NCBI GenBank assembly: GCA_034440575.1
Contig: JAOTOL010001644.1
Coordinates: forward strand, 3,237,501 to 3,301,500
From: Imbricaverruca yamaguchii
Taxonomy: Eukaryota > Arthropoda > Thecostraca > Neoverrucidae
Direction: 5' to 3'
Length of the DNA: 64,000 bases
Positions 1 through 11,800 of the stretch are shown here, in pieces; position 1 is the stretch's first letter, and every line of letters begins with the position of its first letter. A program made the position numbers and the translations under genes. A model generated the notes under the pieces. That model worked only from the letters and a program-made list of their open reading frames with translations. It searched no databases and was not told the origin of the DNA.

Positions 1-442
1 CACTGAGCTCGTCCGTCAGCTGGCTGATGTCGGTGTCGCTGTCGGCCTCTTCAGCCGGCCTCCGTCGGTCGACAGTCGGCGGGGCGAGCCCGAGGGCGGC
101 CGCACTGGGCTCACCTTGCACGGCTCCCGACTTGCCGGCGCTCTGAGCCTGTCTGTTCGGGACAGAGTGTGGAGACGAGGTGATATTCTGCAGCTGGCTG
201 GTCAGGTTGGGCTCGACTGGCGCAATGGCCGCACGGCCGTACTTCTGGCGTGTTGGAGCCGGCTCTCCCTCACCAGCCCGCTGCCGTAGTGGTGCTGTTG
301 ACTTGAGCCAGGGTGAGGTGGCCACCCGGCTCAAGTCCGGCGAGATGTGCGTTCGTGGCGCCGCTGTGGTGGGCGTTCCCCTTGTGGCCTGTTCACTTGC
401 CACATAGTGCTGACGGGCTGCGCGCAGCTCCCGTAAGTAATC
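1..442 (-). CDS. Internal or 3' exon of an unrecognised minus-strand gene (partial)
   Basis: The minus strand is open without a stop from 442 to the left edge, about 147 codons, and runs out of the window. A 3' splice site fits at 443-444 (intron end ...ACCATTGCAG), with the exon starting DYLRELRAARQHYV in phase 0. The start looks helical and charged. It is followed by a Ser/Thr/Pro/Ala-rich stretch with little predicted structure (TAAPRTHISPDLSRV, KSTAPLRQRAGEGEP) and an acidic part near the edge (EEADSDTDISQLTDELS). High GC and biased codon choice, like the recognised exons, support real coding. I do not recognise the family. The composition suits a cytoplasmic scaffold or regulatory protein with phosphorylatable linkers, which is inference. 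The plus strand is also open over part of this stretch but reads as low-quality protein. Confidence 0.6.
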
Positions 443-826
443 CTGCAATGGTTGATATGGTGAAGATCATATATATATGTGCATATGGTGTTAGTATATA
501 AAGAACTCACATATATTGATTAGTGGTTGCCTAATAAAATTGCACATTAGTGCACAGCAACTGCATTGCTTGGTAACCTGGAGACAAAGGTAAATTAATG
601 ACATTGTAATATCTTACAAAACTTCCTATATGATGCATGCTTCTCAGCCATGAAGGCAACTAGCTGGCACAGTTATTGACTGATGGAACTACAATTGTAT
701 TCCATACATGAAGTAACTGTGGGTCTGGGCATTAGTTGCAAGCATAGCAATGGCACAGAGGAGCAACATAAAAGATGATGCATCTGGAAATAATATCTGC
801 CTGGCTCTCCACTTCAGCTCACCTAC

Positions 827-859
827 CTCAGCACTGGCCTTCATGAGTTCAAATATAGC
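827..859 (-). CDS. Putative 33-nt micro-exon upstream of the 1-442 exon
   Basis: On the minus strand an acceptor (GTCACCAGCAG) precedes 33 bases encoding AIFELMKASAE, followed by a good donor (GAG|GTAGGTGAG). The phase is 0 at both ends, matching the phase-0 start of the 1-442 exon, so splicing would give one continuous helix-like segment, AIFELMKASAE + DYLRELRAARQ. Evidence is only splice-site quality, phase match and amphipathic pattern. No family was recognised; a resemblance to the start of RhoGEF DH domains was considered but is too short to use. Confidence 0.35.
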
Positions 860-2334
860 CTGCTGGTGACAAGACAGCCCACTTGACAGGCATGGCTGTT
901 TATCTGGGATTCTTGCAGACAGCACCTTAGTAAGGGATAGATTGCATATCATGTTATATAATTAAATTCCAAGAATGAATTACACATGCTCATGCTCAGC
1001 ACCAAAGGGGAGGAAACTCCATGTGACTCTATGCTAAAGTCAGAAGACACTGGGGAACCATTAATGGGAGAAGGGACTTCCTCTCCAAGAAGCATATAAT
1101 GATGATGAATTGGAGTTTAGGGGCAAGCCAAGGTTATTTTGCACCCAGACATATATAAAATAGCACCTCTGGCAGCACCTGGAGCCATTCTGGATCTGTA
1201 ACTTGATGAAAGATGAACATATCACAATAATCATATTGCAATCATAAAATGTCTTCCAAAGTAAAACTTTGAAGCTTTTAGCTTTTACCACGAGCCTAAA
1301 TACTGGTGGCTTGGTTAACAATGCAGGAGGAGCAATAGTAAGCAAATCACATGTTGAAGCAACTATTGCATCATCTGAGGGTAAAATAAGTGAATAACAT
1401 CAGCTCTTGATTATCCATGATCACCATTCAAATTTAACATCTTACACATCTAGGACATGGAGAAATGTGTTGCTGAGACAATTTGTTGGATGTTCACACA
1501 ATTCATGTGAGAAAATGAATGTTTAAAAAACAACATTTGACTAAATAAACACCTATTCATGATTACCAGCATTGGAATTAGAATTATTCATGGACTTTTC
1601 CCCTCTTCAATGACAACAATGATAATCCAGTCCATGGTAATCTTAAAGGATTGTCCCTCACACTTTCTCACATGCTGTTCCTAAGCCTTATCTTAATGTA
1701 TGTAGTTCATAAGGGTGGCAAAACTAAGTTGACTTTGACCAGAGCCCTGTAGCCCCTCACTGAGAAAAGTCCTCCATTCAGATCTATATACTTCTTATAA
1801 TTACCTAGCCTCCCTTTCAATTCCCTTAGCCATGGGATAAATTTGCAGTTACTTCACATATTTTGCCTGCGCAAACCAAACAAATGGGTTCGATATTGCT
1901 AGGTTAGTTAAGCTTGGGTTTAAGTTAATTTCCCTCCACCAACTTTCAACAACAAACAAAACATTTGGGAAACTGTTCTTCCTCAAAAGTATATTATTGT
2001 GACATTTTAATAAAATTGGGTAACGCATATATATCGCCTCGGGTAATGCTAGGCTTGTGGTTACACATATGACGCAGATGTTCCAAACTTACGATGAATC
2101 ATAATTGTGGCATTTTATGGGGCACAGTGCATAGGAATTGGGGCGGCGTTGATATCAACCAGGTGATAAGCCGCGTGGGTTGGTATGTGCTCTGAGCTAA
2201 GGGTGAAGTTTGAAGTATTTTTGTTTCTTTTTATTAGGCGAAAGGAAAGCGCATGCTCCTATGAGTCTTGTGAGCTATGAGCTTTCAAAAAGCTAGAGAC
2301 GCCGTGAGACAAAACCAGAGCAGCAATATAATTC
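860..2334. other. AT-rich spacer, no gene seen
   Basis: Short open frames only, with no protein-like composition. Further exons of the minus-strand gene at 1-859 may lie here, but none could be supported. Confidence 0.5.
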
Positions 2335-4350
2335 GATTTGGTTAGGAACTGTAATGGGGACAGCACAAAAATTTTATAAAAATAGTTTTTACAAGCTCAG
2401 TAAAGTTTCTAGCATAATTGGTCCACTAGAAGTAAATAGGACTATATTGAGTGAGGATGGTGAGATAGTTTAGGAGTGGAGAAAGCAGTTTAAATCAGTG
2501 TTTACATTTGAAGATATGACTAATCTGCTAACCGCACAGCACAGTTCAGTGGCATGTGATTGGGTAAACAATGTTGATTTTGTTGATGGTGATGTTGTTC
2601 TTAATCATCAGGAAAATATGGCCAAACAAGGCAGCAGAACCTGATGAAATTTATGCTAGTGTGTTGCAGGAAGCTGAGAAGGAACTGGGAATTCCACTTA
2701 GTATAATACTTTGTAGATCAGTTTTATAAAATACAGTTTGAACAGATTGGAAAAGGGCAAATGTAGTTCCTATTTTTGAGAAGGGAGAAAGAGGGAAAGT
2801 TGAAAACTATAGGCCAGTAAGCATTGCATCCCTGCATGGTACTGAAATAATTTATCAAGGATAGAACACTTAGTTATCTAGAAGGAAATAGACTGATTCA
2901 AGGCACTCAACATTGGTTTAGAAAATGGCAGTCATGTCCCACAAATCTTTTGGACCTTTTTCATTTTGCTACAGAACAATTTGTTCAGGGAACTCAGGGT
3001 GATGTAGCATATCTCAACTAGTAAGGCCTTTGACAGGGTACCCCATAAGCCATAAATGATGTAGCTTCAAGTCCATGGTATTGCAGGTGGGCATCCTAAA
3101 ATGGATAAAGTTGTGGCTTTCAGATAGCAGAGAGTCATCCTAAATGGTACAAAGTCATCATGGCAAAATGTTCTTAGTGGAGTCCCCCAGGGGTCAGTAC
3201 TGGGCCACTATTGTTCATTATGTTTGTAAATAACATTGGAAATGGCCTGAGCAGTAAGGTTTTGGAATTTACAGATGATTTGAAGGTCTTTAGGGCAATA
3301 ACAGGACACAATGAGCATATCTTTCTGCAGAAAGACTTGTATGAGCTTGTGAAGTGGTGCAAAAAGTGCAAAATTGTGCATGTAGGTAGGCAGCATATGA
3401 AGGCTCCATACTTGGTGGGTGGTCAAGTAATATCTGTGACTCAGTAGGAGAAGGACTTAGGTGTTATTCTGAACACAAAATTTGGGGCATCAGAGCAGAC
3501 CAAAGAAGAAAGCACTAAAAATGCATGGGACAATAAATAGGAATGTCTTGTACAAACATGATCAAGTCATCAGGAAGCTTTACTGTGCATATATCAGGCC
3601 ACATTTGTAATACTGCATCCAAGCTTGGTTTCCTAGTTATGAAAAAGATTGTTGGCTTTTAGGGAGTATAAAAGAGGGCAACAAAAATGGTTAATGGTAT
3701 AGCAATGTGGTGTATGAGGAAAGATTGAAGAAATTGAATATGCTTTCACTTAGATAAAGAAGGGGTAGGGATGGCCAAGTGGTTAAGGTGTTTGGCTGAG
3801 TGGTTAAGGCTTAAAGGTCCCAGGTTTGACACTAGTACCAACATTTCCCAATCCTGTGGCCCACTGGCAGAATAGTGTAAGTGGTGCCATAAGCAGTGAA
3901 TGTGCATAAAGTACATTGTGAACCACCCAATAAACAAACAAACAATGCTTAGATAAAGAAGGCTGATAGGAGATCTCATTGAGGTCTCTAAATTTGTTAA
4001 TGGTCAGGAACAGGGATATCTCAAGGAAATGTTTGAATTTAACAGCAATGATGCAATTAGAGGTCAGCAATTCAAAATTAAACTGAATCACAGCAGGACA
4101 AGGGTAAACAGTCTTTCTTCACCAACAGGTTGGTAAAACCAGCTGCCAGAAACCATTGTCAGTAGCAGCACAGTGAACATCTTTAAAAACAGCATAGACA
4201 ATCCATAAGAATAGATGGCTTGTTTTTCTGTATTCCAGGGAGGGCTGATCGACATATTTGGTGGTCAACTGTTTCAGTGTCCAGAGTACAACCAAGAAGG
4301 GCCCTTATGGCTCATAGTTGCAATGATCTTTTTATGTCATTATGTCTTTA
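2335..4350 (+). mobile_element. Decayed CR1-like non-LTR retrotransposon, copy 1
   Basis: Fragments of a reverse transcriptase can be read in shifting frames. A pre-RT stretch near 2420-2510 reads like IGPLEVNRTILSEDGEI. A KAFDRVPH-like motif A lies near 3030, a VPQGS-like motif near 3180, and the catalytic motif is FTDD near 3270 (normally FADD), so the enzyme is dead. A second copy at 20866-22026 aligns along most of the 3' part. The element ends near 4350 in a GTCTTTATG-type tail shared with copy 2 and with the fragment at 42050. An 8-bp-period tail instead of poly(A) is typical of CR1/L2-type LINEs. A SINE interrupts it at 3765-3947. Confidence 0.8.
3765..3947 (+). mobile_element. tRNA-derived SINE inserted in the LINE, with target-site duplication
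   Basis: The head is tRNA-like (GATGGCCAAGTGGTTAAGG, A box; GGTTTGACACTAG, B box), followed by an unrelated body and an (AAAC)n-like tail. It is flanked by a perfect 15-bp repeat, CTTAGATAAAGAAGG, at 3750-3764 and 3948-3962. The paralogous LINE copy reads straight through this point near 21630, an empty site that confirms insertion. The same SINE family is present at 13300 and 61859. The A-box region is partly duplicated in this copy. Confidence 0.85.
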
Positions 4351-6430
4351 TGAGAGATGAAGCCATGCTGGGGAAAATTTCACCAAAATCACAACCTATG
4401 CATTCACACCAGATTTGGTAGGAATGCACAGTCTATGTTGTTATTTGTAGAGATGGTTTTTCACTAATATCATGAGCTAACAAAGGTACACAATCCAATG
4501 TATGTAATTTGTTAATCACAAACTATGCACAATGTGCCATTGTATCAGACATAGGTAAGAAGAGGGGTGGTGGTGTTCAGAACACCAGACATCATGTAAT
4601 AAATAGCTCTACTGCTTCTTTATGGCTAAAACAATAATTATACTGTGTTTACTAAACACAAAAATGAACAAGCTATCCATATTTGAACAGTTCCATTCAA
4701 TGGCCATCCTCTAACCCCTTGTAAAGAGCAATTTTAAAGCATAATTATTTCATAGTGGTGTGCCATATTCTAAACATGAAGATGTTGTTCAGAACTTTAC
4801 TGTGGCTGTTGTGGTACAAGTTATTAGTAGCCACTATAAATATACTGGTGTACTCAGCAAAAACAAAATATTGGAGGTCACTTCCTTATAGTTTTCTTAA
4901 GCAGACTGCTTTGAGAAGCCTTAAGTGCTGCCTATAGACTGCTAGCTCTGTACTCTGTACCCAAGGAATCTGTACAACTGTGTGATCAGGCCATATTTTG
5001 GTAGAGAAAGGTCCATTGCTTATGAATACCACTATCTGTTATTATCACTGTTATTAGCTTGCTGAATGTCACATGGGGGCATCCAAGGATAGGTGTTTGG
5101 TAAACAGAAGGGGCTCAGATACCATCTCTTCCCATATTTCACAAAGGTTGTTCATTGTCAACTATCATGGTCAATATACAACATGTGATAACACATCCTC
5201 TAGGTTCTGTGCATTTTGATGGATGGTCATGAAAAATTGATGTATTGATGTGCCAATTAATTTGGATGAGGTAATTTATGTTTATTTTGATTTTATGAAT
5301 TTTATGAGCAGTTCAAACCTGCTCCCACATCAGTTGTCATGCTTGCTTGCACTGTCAGTGGCAATGCCAATATTTGAAAGGTGAGAAAATTGTGGTCAAT
5401 ATTTGAGTGCAAGTTCATTTGTATACATTCCAAGCTCAACTTATTTCCTTATGAAGGGTTTATGATGGGAGTAGGGAATGATGTCTTTCATTTGTCTAAA
5501 AATATTGAGATTGTCCTTTTTTTACAGTCTTAGCTTGTATGGCTTCCTTATCAAAGGTTTATATAATTGAATGACATGTTTGAAAAGAAATATAATATTT
5601 TACTTGGCTTAGTCACATGTATTTTGATTATGCATTATTTTCTTCATTTTGAAGTGTTTTATGATTTAGTTACTATTATAAATGCATATTATTTTGGAAT
5701 ATGTATGACATTTTATGACTGAAAGGCATCGTACCATCCCATTGTTTGCAAAGCAATCTCGAGCAAATAGCAATGACAAGTAATGTTCAAAATGAGGAAA
5801 GAAAAATGTAGGATAACCCATTATAATCTTGCCTAGCCTATGCAAGAATACAAATCCTTCTTAAATAAGATAATTTTCAAGCATGTTTTTTTCCGAGAGG
5901 TGTTCAAATGAAAAATGCCCAACCTAACCAAGCCTGACCTGTTTTGACTTTTTATGGGGGGATTTGAATATATTTTTGCAATGGTTCCAACTTGAAAGAA
6001 AGGCCTAACCCAATCTAACCATCCCTAACCCCTTCATTTGGTTCATGAAACTAAAATGTGTGAACTTGTCTCATAGATACCTTAAGCTGCATAATACCAA
6101 AAATGCTAGGTTTTGCATGGTGAAAATCTCTATACCTTGTTTGGTCAAGTGTATTATTTTGTTTTCTGGGAGGGGGCTCCTTTTACTGCATCTCTAAGCA
6201 GAACCAAAGTCAACCTTGAGCTGCATAGTTGGAACCAAGATTCTTATAGATATCTATCCACTTCTGACTAGGCAACAAGAATTTACTGCATGATGCCATG
6301 TCTCAAGGGAAAACTCTATGGAGCTTAATGTTATGTTAGACTTTCCACCTAAGCAGCTATAACATGGTCTGGCCCATAGTTTGGTAGGAGTGTTCCGTCT
6401 TGTGACCGACCGTTTTGCTGCATCGCAGCG
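4351..6430. other. AT-rich spacer, no gene seen
   Basis: Low-GC sequence without long frames. The end of this stretch holds the 5' flank of the caspase gene. A possible 5'-UTR splice acceptor (TTTTGCTGCATCGCAG) ends at 6428, about 40 bases before the caspase start. Confidence 0.5.
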
Positions 6431-6469
6431 TTGTGAAGGTGGCCGCTCGCTGCAAGCAACGCCTCGACG

Positions 6470-7681
6470 ATGGACGACGCGGACCGCGCCACGATACTGC
6501 GCCAGCTGCCGAACCTGCTGCAAGCCGTGCAGCTGACTCCCGAGCTGCACAGCCAGCTGCTGCGCCAGCGGGTGTTCCCGCCCGACAGTCTGGAGGAGCT
6601 GGAGTCGGAGCCGAGTCCGCTGGAGCGGCGCCGTCGGCTGCTGATGGACGTTAGACGGCGCGGGCCGCACGCCTTCGACGGTCTGGTGCGCGCGCTGGCC
6701 GAGAGCGGCCAACTGGTGGCTGCGCGACTGCTGCGGCCCACACTCTCGCTGGCCGACCTGGTGCCGGCCGCGTCCGGCGCGATGCCCACCACGCCGGCTC
6801 ACCAGCCGCTGCCGGTGGCGTGCGATCCGCCCGCGGTCCAGCCGGCTCTCGCGGACGGAGCCGCTCAGCCGCCGCCGCGCAGGACGCTGACCGTGCGGCC
6901 GGCCGAGCGGCGCCTCGGCACGATCGACGACACGTACCGGATGGAGTCGGAGCCGCGCGGACTGGCGCTGGTGATCAGCAACACCGAGTTCCAGCAGCCG
7001 GATGTGCACTCGCACCGTGTCGGCGGCGTGGTGGACGAGATGGCGCTGCTGGACCTGCTGCAGCGCCTCGGCTTCCGGGTCGAGCTGGTGCGCAATCTGA
7101 CGCGCACCGACATGCTGGCGGCGGTCAGGGCGTTCGCGAAGCGCGACGAGCACGAGCAGCACGACGCGATGGTACTGGCGGTCATGACTCACGGCAAGGA
7201 CGGATACTTGTTCGGCATCGACTCGCGCCCGCTGGATACCGAAGAGGTCATCGGCTGCTTCAGCCACACCTCTGCGCCCTTCCTGGACGGCAAACCCAAG
7301 TGGCTCATATTCCAGGCGTGTCGCGGCCACGAGACCAACTTGGCGCACCGCGTGCGCAATCCGGCGCGTCAGCAGAACGATGGCCGCGCGCAGGTGCCGA
7401 CGCGGCCCGAGTACGGCGACATCTTCATCACCTACTCTACCATACCGGGCTACGTGTCGATGCGCGACATGGACGCCGGCACTTGGTTGGTGGAGACACT
7501 CTGCGAAGTGTTCGCCGAGTGGGCGCACTGTCTAGACATCGCAGAGATGCACACCAAGGTGCAGAAACGCATGGACGACATCGTCACGGTGAAAAACGAG
7601 AAACAGACAATGGAGACGTCGTTACGTGGTTGGCGTAAGAAAATGTACTTCTACCCTGGCCTTTCATCGGCTGTTCAGTAG
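6470..7681 (+). CDS. CARD-containing initiator caspase (Dronc/caspase-2/9-like), single exon
   Basis: A 403-residue cysteine protease of the apoptosis pathway, complete in one exon. Residues 1-90 form a CARD (LRQLPNLLQAVQLTPEL ... LVAARLLRP), the domain that recruits initiator caspases to Apaf-1/Dark-type adaptors. A Pro/Ala-rich linker follows to about 155. The peptidase covers about 157-398: the large subunit has catalytic His241 (MTHGKDG) and Cys284 in a standard QACRG, and the small subunit starts near EYGDIFITYSTIPGYVS (about 314). The inter-subunit linker (about 287-312) contains QQND, a plausible Asp304 processing site. Two deviations from the usual pattern are THG where SHG is common, and Met after YVS where Trp is common. 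The first ATG is used and the stop is TAG. No intron was seen, so a retrogene origin is possible, but the frame is intact and the catalytic pair is kept. Which initiator caspase it is orthologous to cannot be settled by eye. Confidence 0.93.
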   Translation: MDDADRATILRQLPNLLQAVQLTPELHSQLLRQRVFPPDSLEELESEPSPLERRRRLLMDVRRRGPHAFDGLVRALAESGQLVAARLLRPTLSLADLVPAASGAMPTTPAHQPLPVACDPPAVQPALADGAAQPPPRRTLTVRPAERRLGTIDDTYRMESEPRGLALVISNTEFQQPDVHSHRVGGVVDEMALLDLLQRLGFRVELVRNLTRTDMLAAVRAFAKRDEHEQHDAMVLAVMTHGKDGYLFGIDSRPLDTEEVIGCFSHTSAPFLDGKPKWLIFQACRGHETNLAHRVRNPARQQNDGRAQVPTRPEYGDIFITYSTIPGYVSMRDMDAGTWLVETLCEVFAEWAHCLDIAEMHTKVQKRMDDIVTVKNEKQTMETSLRGWRKKMYFYPGLSSAVQ

Positions 7682-8569
7682 CCGCGATTTAATGCTGGCG
7701 AGTTGAATCTGTACTCCAATTGGGCTGTTTTCCTGGGTACAGCTTGCCGGCGTCGTGAAGCAAATCATGCGGGTCAGCGTGTTTGAAACGGAACTGATTT
7801 TCTAATGGCTACTTGCTGATTTGTAGACTTGTTCAAGTGTGAACTGAAGCCTTATATTGTGATCATAATTCGACCGCTGAAATGTATATTTTCACACTTG
7901 ATGAATGTTAATTCATGAAATTGTTGGTACAATGCATGTATGGCATATGGATTGCGACTCTGCACAAGGTATTTTTCCACCAGAAGTCAGTAATGTGGGT
8001 GCCGTCCCCATAGATCATTGGGTGGAAGGTTTCTACGATTGAATTTATGGTGCAAAGGTTTAGTTGACAAAGTCTAGAAGCGTTATGGAGAAAATAAGGA
8101 TACGTTGAAGAGTTATAGCTTGCCTTTTCTGCAAATATGCAGAGTAAAGAATGTTTTTTTTCGCTATCCTTCCAAAAAACGAAGCGCGACAGTTTCAACG
8201 TGTGGACAGACAAATCATTTGTTTCTACGCTTCTTCGTCTGTGTTACGCTACTCGCCTAGCGAGTAGTGGTTGCGCACCTATGATCTGGGGAAATCAGTC
8301 TTGTCATAGGATTGTGAAGGCTGATTCCGGCGTTAAGCTGGATCTTACCCCCCCTCCGGTGGGGGTAAGAGCCGGACCGAAGCCCGAATGAGCCTGCTCT
8401 CGTGCCTGTGAGGTCACACGGGCCACTTTGTTCCGTCCTGGTATGGCCGGCCGGCATGCCTCGAGACCTTCATGATTTTCTTTTGCACGGCGGCGTAGCG
8501 CCTATTTTCGTCACACCCGACTAAACACAATGTTTCAATTCTAATCTTTACATATTGCAATGGGTGCGG
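7682..8569. other. Caspase 3' flank, no gene seen
   Basis: No clear AATAAA was found shortly after the caspase stop. A small hairpin (CTTACCCCCC ... GGGGGTAAG) sits near 8344-8369. Nothing else is supported. Confidence 0.4.
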
Positions 8570-8700
8570 GGACGAGTGGTCTGGGGTTAAACTACCCGCC
8601 TCACGACCGAAAGATTGTGAGTTCGAGCGTTACCTATCGCTCCTCTTCGCCCGCGGTCAATCGATGCGTCGCAAACCGGTAACCACCACCAAATTATTTC
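8570..8700 (+). mobile_element. Probable tRNA-derived SINE, second head type
   Basis: The sequence starts with a tRNA-like A-box region (GACGAGTGGTCTGGGGTTAA) and a B-box-like GAGTTCGAGCG. The 3' part (GTCGCAAACCGGTAACCACC then AAATTATTT) resembles the end of the SINE at 13300. No target-site duplication was found. Confidence 0.45.
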
Positions 8701-10719
8701 GCGTCCAGCATGAAGTATTGAAGCAAACATAACTGTTACAAGTTTTACTGCTGTGCAGTGTACGCTGCATCCTCCTTCGTGTTGCAGTTTGGAAATTCTA
8801 ATGCCGCCATCGGGCTACGGTGATTGCGAAGTGTTCGACCTCCCGGTACTACGGTAGTGATTTGCTATAGTGATCGCCAGAAGTACTTGCTATAGTGATC
8901 GTGATTGCAGTGATTTGCTATGGTGATCACCAGAAGTGTTGGTTGTGCGTGTGGATGCAGCAATGACCGGGTGCGACAACAATCAGTGATGCTATTTCTT
9001 AATCATCTCGCTGTCATGGGTATATTTTGCCAAATATATATATGAACCCGCCACTGTATTTCCTCGCTGCTCGTCAGGACTGTCCAGGTGCGCATTCAGG
9101 ATTAGAAATACTTACGCTTCCTGCACCCATGAGCGGACGTAATTTTTGCAAAAAGAAAAGCAAACTATTTGAAGAAGATTACGATTTGTTTGTGGGTATT
9201 GTCCAATGTAATGAAAATTATCTCAAAGGGAGAGGTAGTTTGTTCCTTTAATCGGCGGAGTGCGTGTTATTGTGGTAATTCAGGTTCAAAACCAATTTTG
9301 CTTTCGCAACACGACCTCCGAATTTTCATTCACATTGTGTACGTTGCACGCCGCTGGAAGAGGGCGTTTGCTCATGAAATGACGTTTTCCAATAGGCAAC
9401 GCCAGGTTGACAACTAGTAACCACAATTACTGGTGATTTCCACCTGCGCCATCGTTGGCCTTTATCTCCTCCCCCTCGGCTACGCTAATGGCGTCGTGCA
9501 CACGTATGTGTTTCAGTCAGGGCTGGAAAAATATGCCATTCCTGGACGTTTGCCACTCAGAGCATCCACTATGTAAAATTGTCCTGTTCTTTTTATAACA
9601 TGGATGCTAAATGTTGCTGCTTGACAACGAATTACTCTGTGATAGTGTCCGAGATTCGTTGGGCAGTGCAAGGCGAGGTTCTTTTGTCACATATTCGAGG
9701 AAACATCTCAAATTCCAGATTACCCCAAAATAATTTTTCTCTAAATTCAGGATTACCACCCTGGCCACCCGCACCTGCATCCAGGCGCCAAACGGATGGA
9801 CGCCAAATCTCCGTGGGTGGAGCAGGTTCCTTCAGTGGTGCCGCAAGTGCCTCGGCGTCTGGACCGGAGGTACCGCTCGGCACTTCGCTGATAGCACGCC
9901 CCCACATACTTGACGATATGAGGACGCCTTACTTTGCATGGAAAGATTCACACAGAAAGTAGTTTTTCTTATTTTTTTTCGCGAATACTGCTATCGGCTA
10001 GAGATGATTCTGGTTCAGGAAAATATACGCTAAATCGGCTTATGCAGCATCCGGTATCGGGGAGACGCCGAGCAGCAAATAAAGCGAGTGACATGGAAGG
10101 CAAGTCCACTCGAGGCATACATGAAATGCGATAGTACATTTGTAAGGCGCATCAGCCTCCAGACAAGCTTGCAGGCCAATCGCGGCCTGAAAGCAAAGCG
10201 GAGGCACAGTTTTTAGCAGGGCCGCGCATGGATGATTTTGTCGTGGAAGTGGATGGAACATACCACTCAACAAATTTAACCCTTTTTCGGCATCCTTCCC
10301 TCCCCTCCCCGTAACAAAAAACCTATGCTACAGACACCTCCAATGCTAGTCTAGTTGACATGCTTATATTTTCATTTCAAGTCTTCATTTACCGATTCTA
10401 ACATCGCATTTATGGCTATCACTATGCACACTATCACATATAGCAATACGCCCCCGTTTCGTGATGCAATCTCAGGTGATACAAGTATCCATGACTTGGC
10501 TACATGTATAATGCAGACAGTTGTTGAGTGTAGGTGTCATCACGACCAGACACCACGAAAGAAGTGCTGTCAATAGACAATTCTTCCCAGATTCACGTTG
10601 TATGCACTACAATGACATCAATGCAAATGCCATCATTTTCACGACAAATCTTGACATCGTACTATAACCATTTCGACATAACATGTCACAAAATTATCGA
10701 TGCTTTTAAGACCAGTGTC
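8701..10719. other. Spacer, no gene seen
   Basis: A short, imperfect repeat of GTGATTTGCTATAGTGATC lies at about 8860-8945. The rest holds no supported gene. Confidence 0.45.
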
Positions 10720-11800
10720 ATGCGGCCCTGGTGTATTCTCCAACATGCTATGCAGCTCTGGCGTATTCCGCAGCGCGATATGCAGCCATCTCGTATTCCC
10801 CAGCGTGCTATGCAGCCCCAGTATATTCCACAGCGTGCTATCCAGCGCCGACATATTCCCCAGCGTGATATTCAGTACAGACGTATTCCCCAGGGTGCTA
10901 CTGCAGCCCTGGCGTGTTCTCCAGCGTACTTCATCCTTTCCCCTGTTAAAGCGTGTTCCCTGGCTATTCTCCACGTACTATCCATCCTTGGCGTGTTCCC
11001 CTGTGTGCTATACAGCCCCGACACATTCCCAAGCGTGCTATGCAGCCCTGGCGTGTTCTCCAGCGTACTATCCATCCCTGGCGTGTTCCCCTGTGTGCTA
11101 TACAGCCCCGACACATTCCCAAGCGTGCTATGCAGCCCTGGCATGTTCTCCAGCGTACTATCCATCCCTGACGTGTTCCCCTGTGTGCTATACAGCCCCG
11201 ACACATTCCCAAGCGTGCTATGCAGCCCTGGCGTGTTCTCCAGCGTACTATCCATCCCTGGCGTGTTCCCCTGTGTGCTATACAGCCCCGACACATTCCC
11301 AAGCGTGCTATGCAGCCCTGGCATGTTCTCCAGCGTACTATCCATCCCTGACGTGTTCCCCTGTGTGCTATACAGCCCCGACATTCCCAAGCGTGCTATG
11401 CAGTTTATATAACCTGGCTGTTCTCCAGCGTACTATCCATCCTGGCGTGTTCCCCTGTGTGCTATACAGCCCCGACACATTCCCAAGCGTGCTATGCAGC
11501 CCTGGCGTATTCTCCAGCGTACTATCCATCCCTGGCGTGTTCCCCTGTGTGCTATACAGCCCCGACACATTCCCAAGCGTGCTATGCAGCCCTGGCATGT
11601 TCTCCAGCGTACTATCCATCTGTGGCGTTCCCCAGGCACTGGGGCCGCCACGGATACAGCCCTGATACATTCCACAGCGTGATATGCAGCCCTGGCGTAT
11701 TCTCCAGCGTACTATCCATCCCTGGCGTTCCTTAGCGTGCTATACAACCCTGATATATTCCCCAGCGTGTTATGCAGCCCTGGTGCATTCTCCAGCGTGG
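10720..11800. repeat. 30-bp minisatellite with 90/180-bp higher-order structure
   Basis: Units of 30 bp follow the pattern GCGTGCTATGCAGCCCTGG + CGTGTTCTCCA. In the middle (about 10975-11625) three 30-bp variants (GCGTGCTATGCAG, GCGTACTATCCAT, GTGTGCTATACAG) alternate as a 90-bp unit. A further A/G change (GGCGTG or GGCATG) alternates every second 90-mer, giving about 180 bp. The flanks are older, diverged monomers. Because 30 is a multiple of 3, both strands stay open in several frames; these frames are not genes. Confidence 0.95.

Noticed and set aside
6254..7528. 424-residue open frame antisense to the caspase
   Set aside because: Arg/His/Gln-rich shadow of a GC-rich gene on the other strand; no domain.
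10534..11735. Several open frames of 100-320 residues
   Set aside because: All come from the 30-bp array; residues repeat with the same period.
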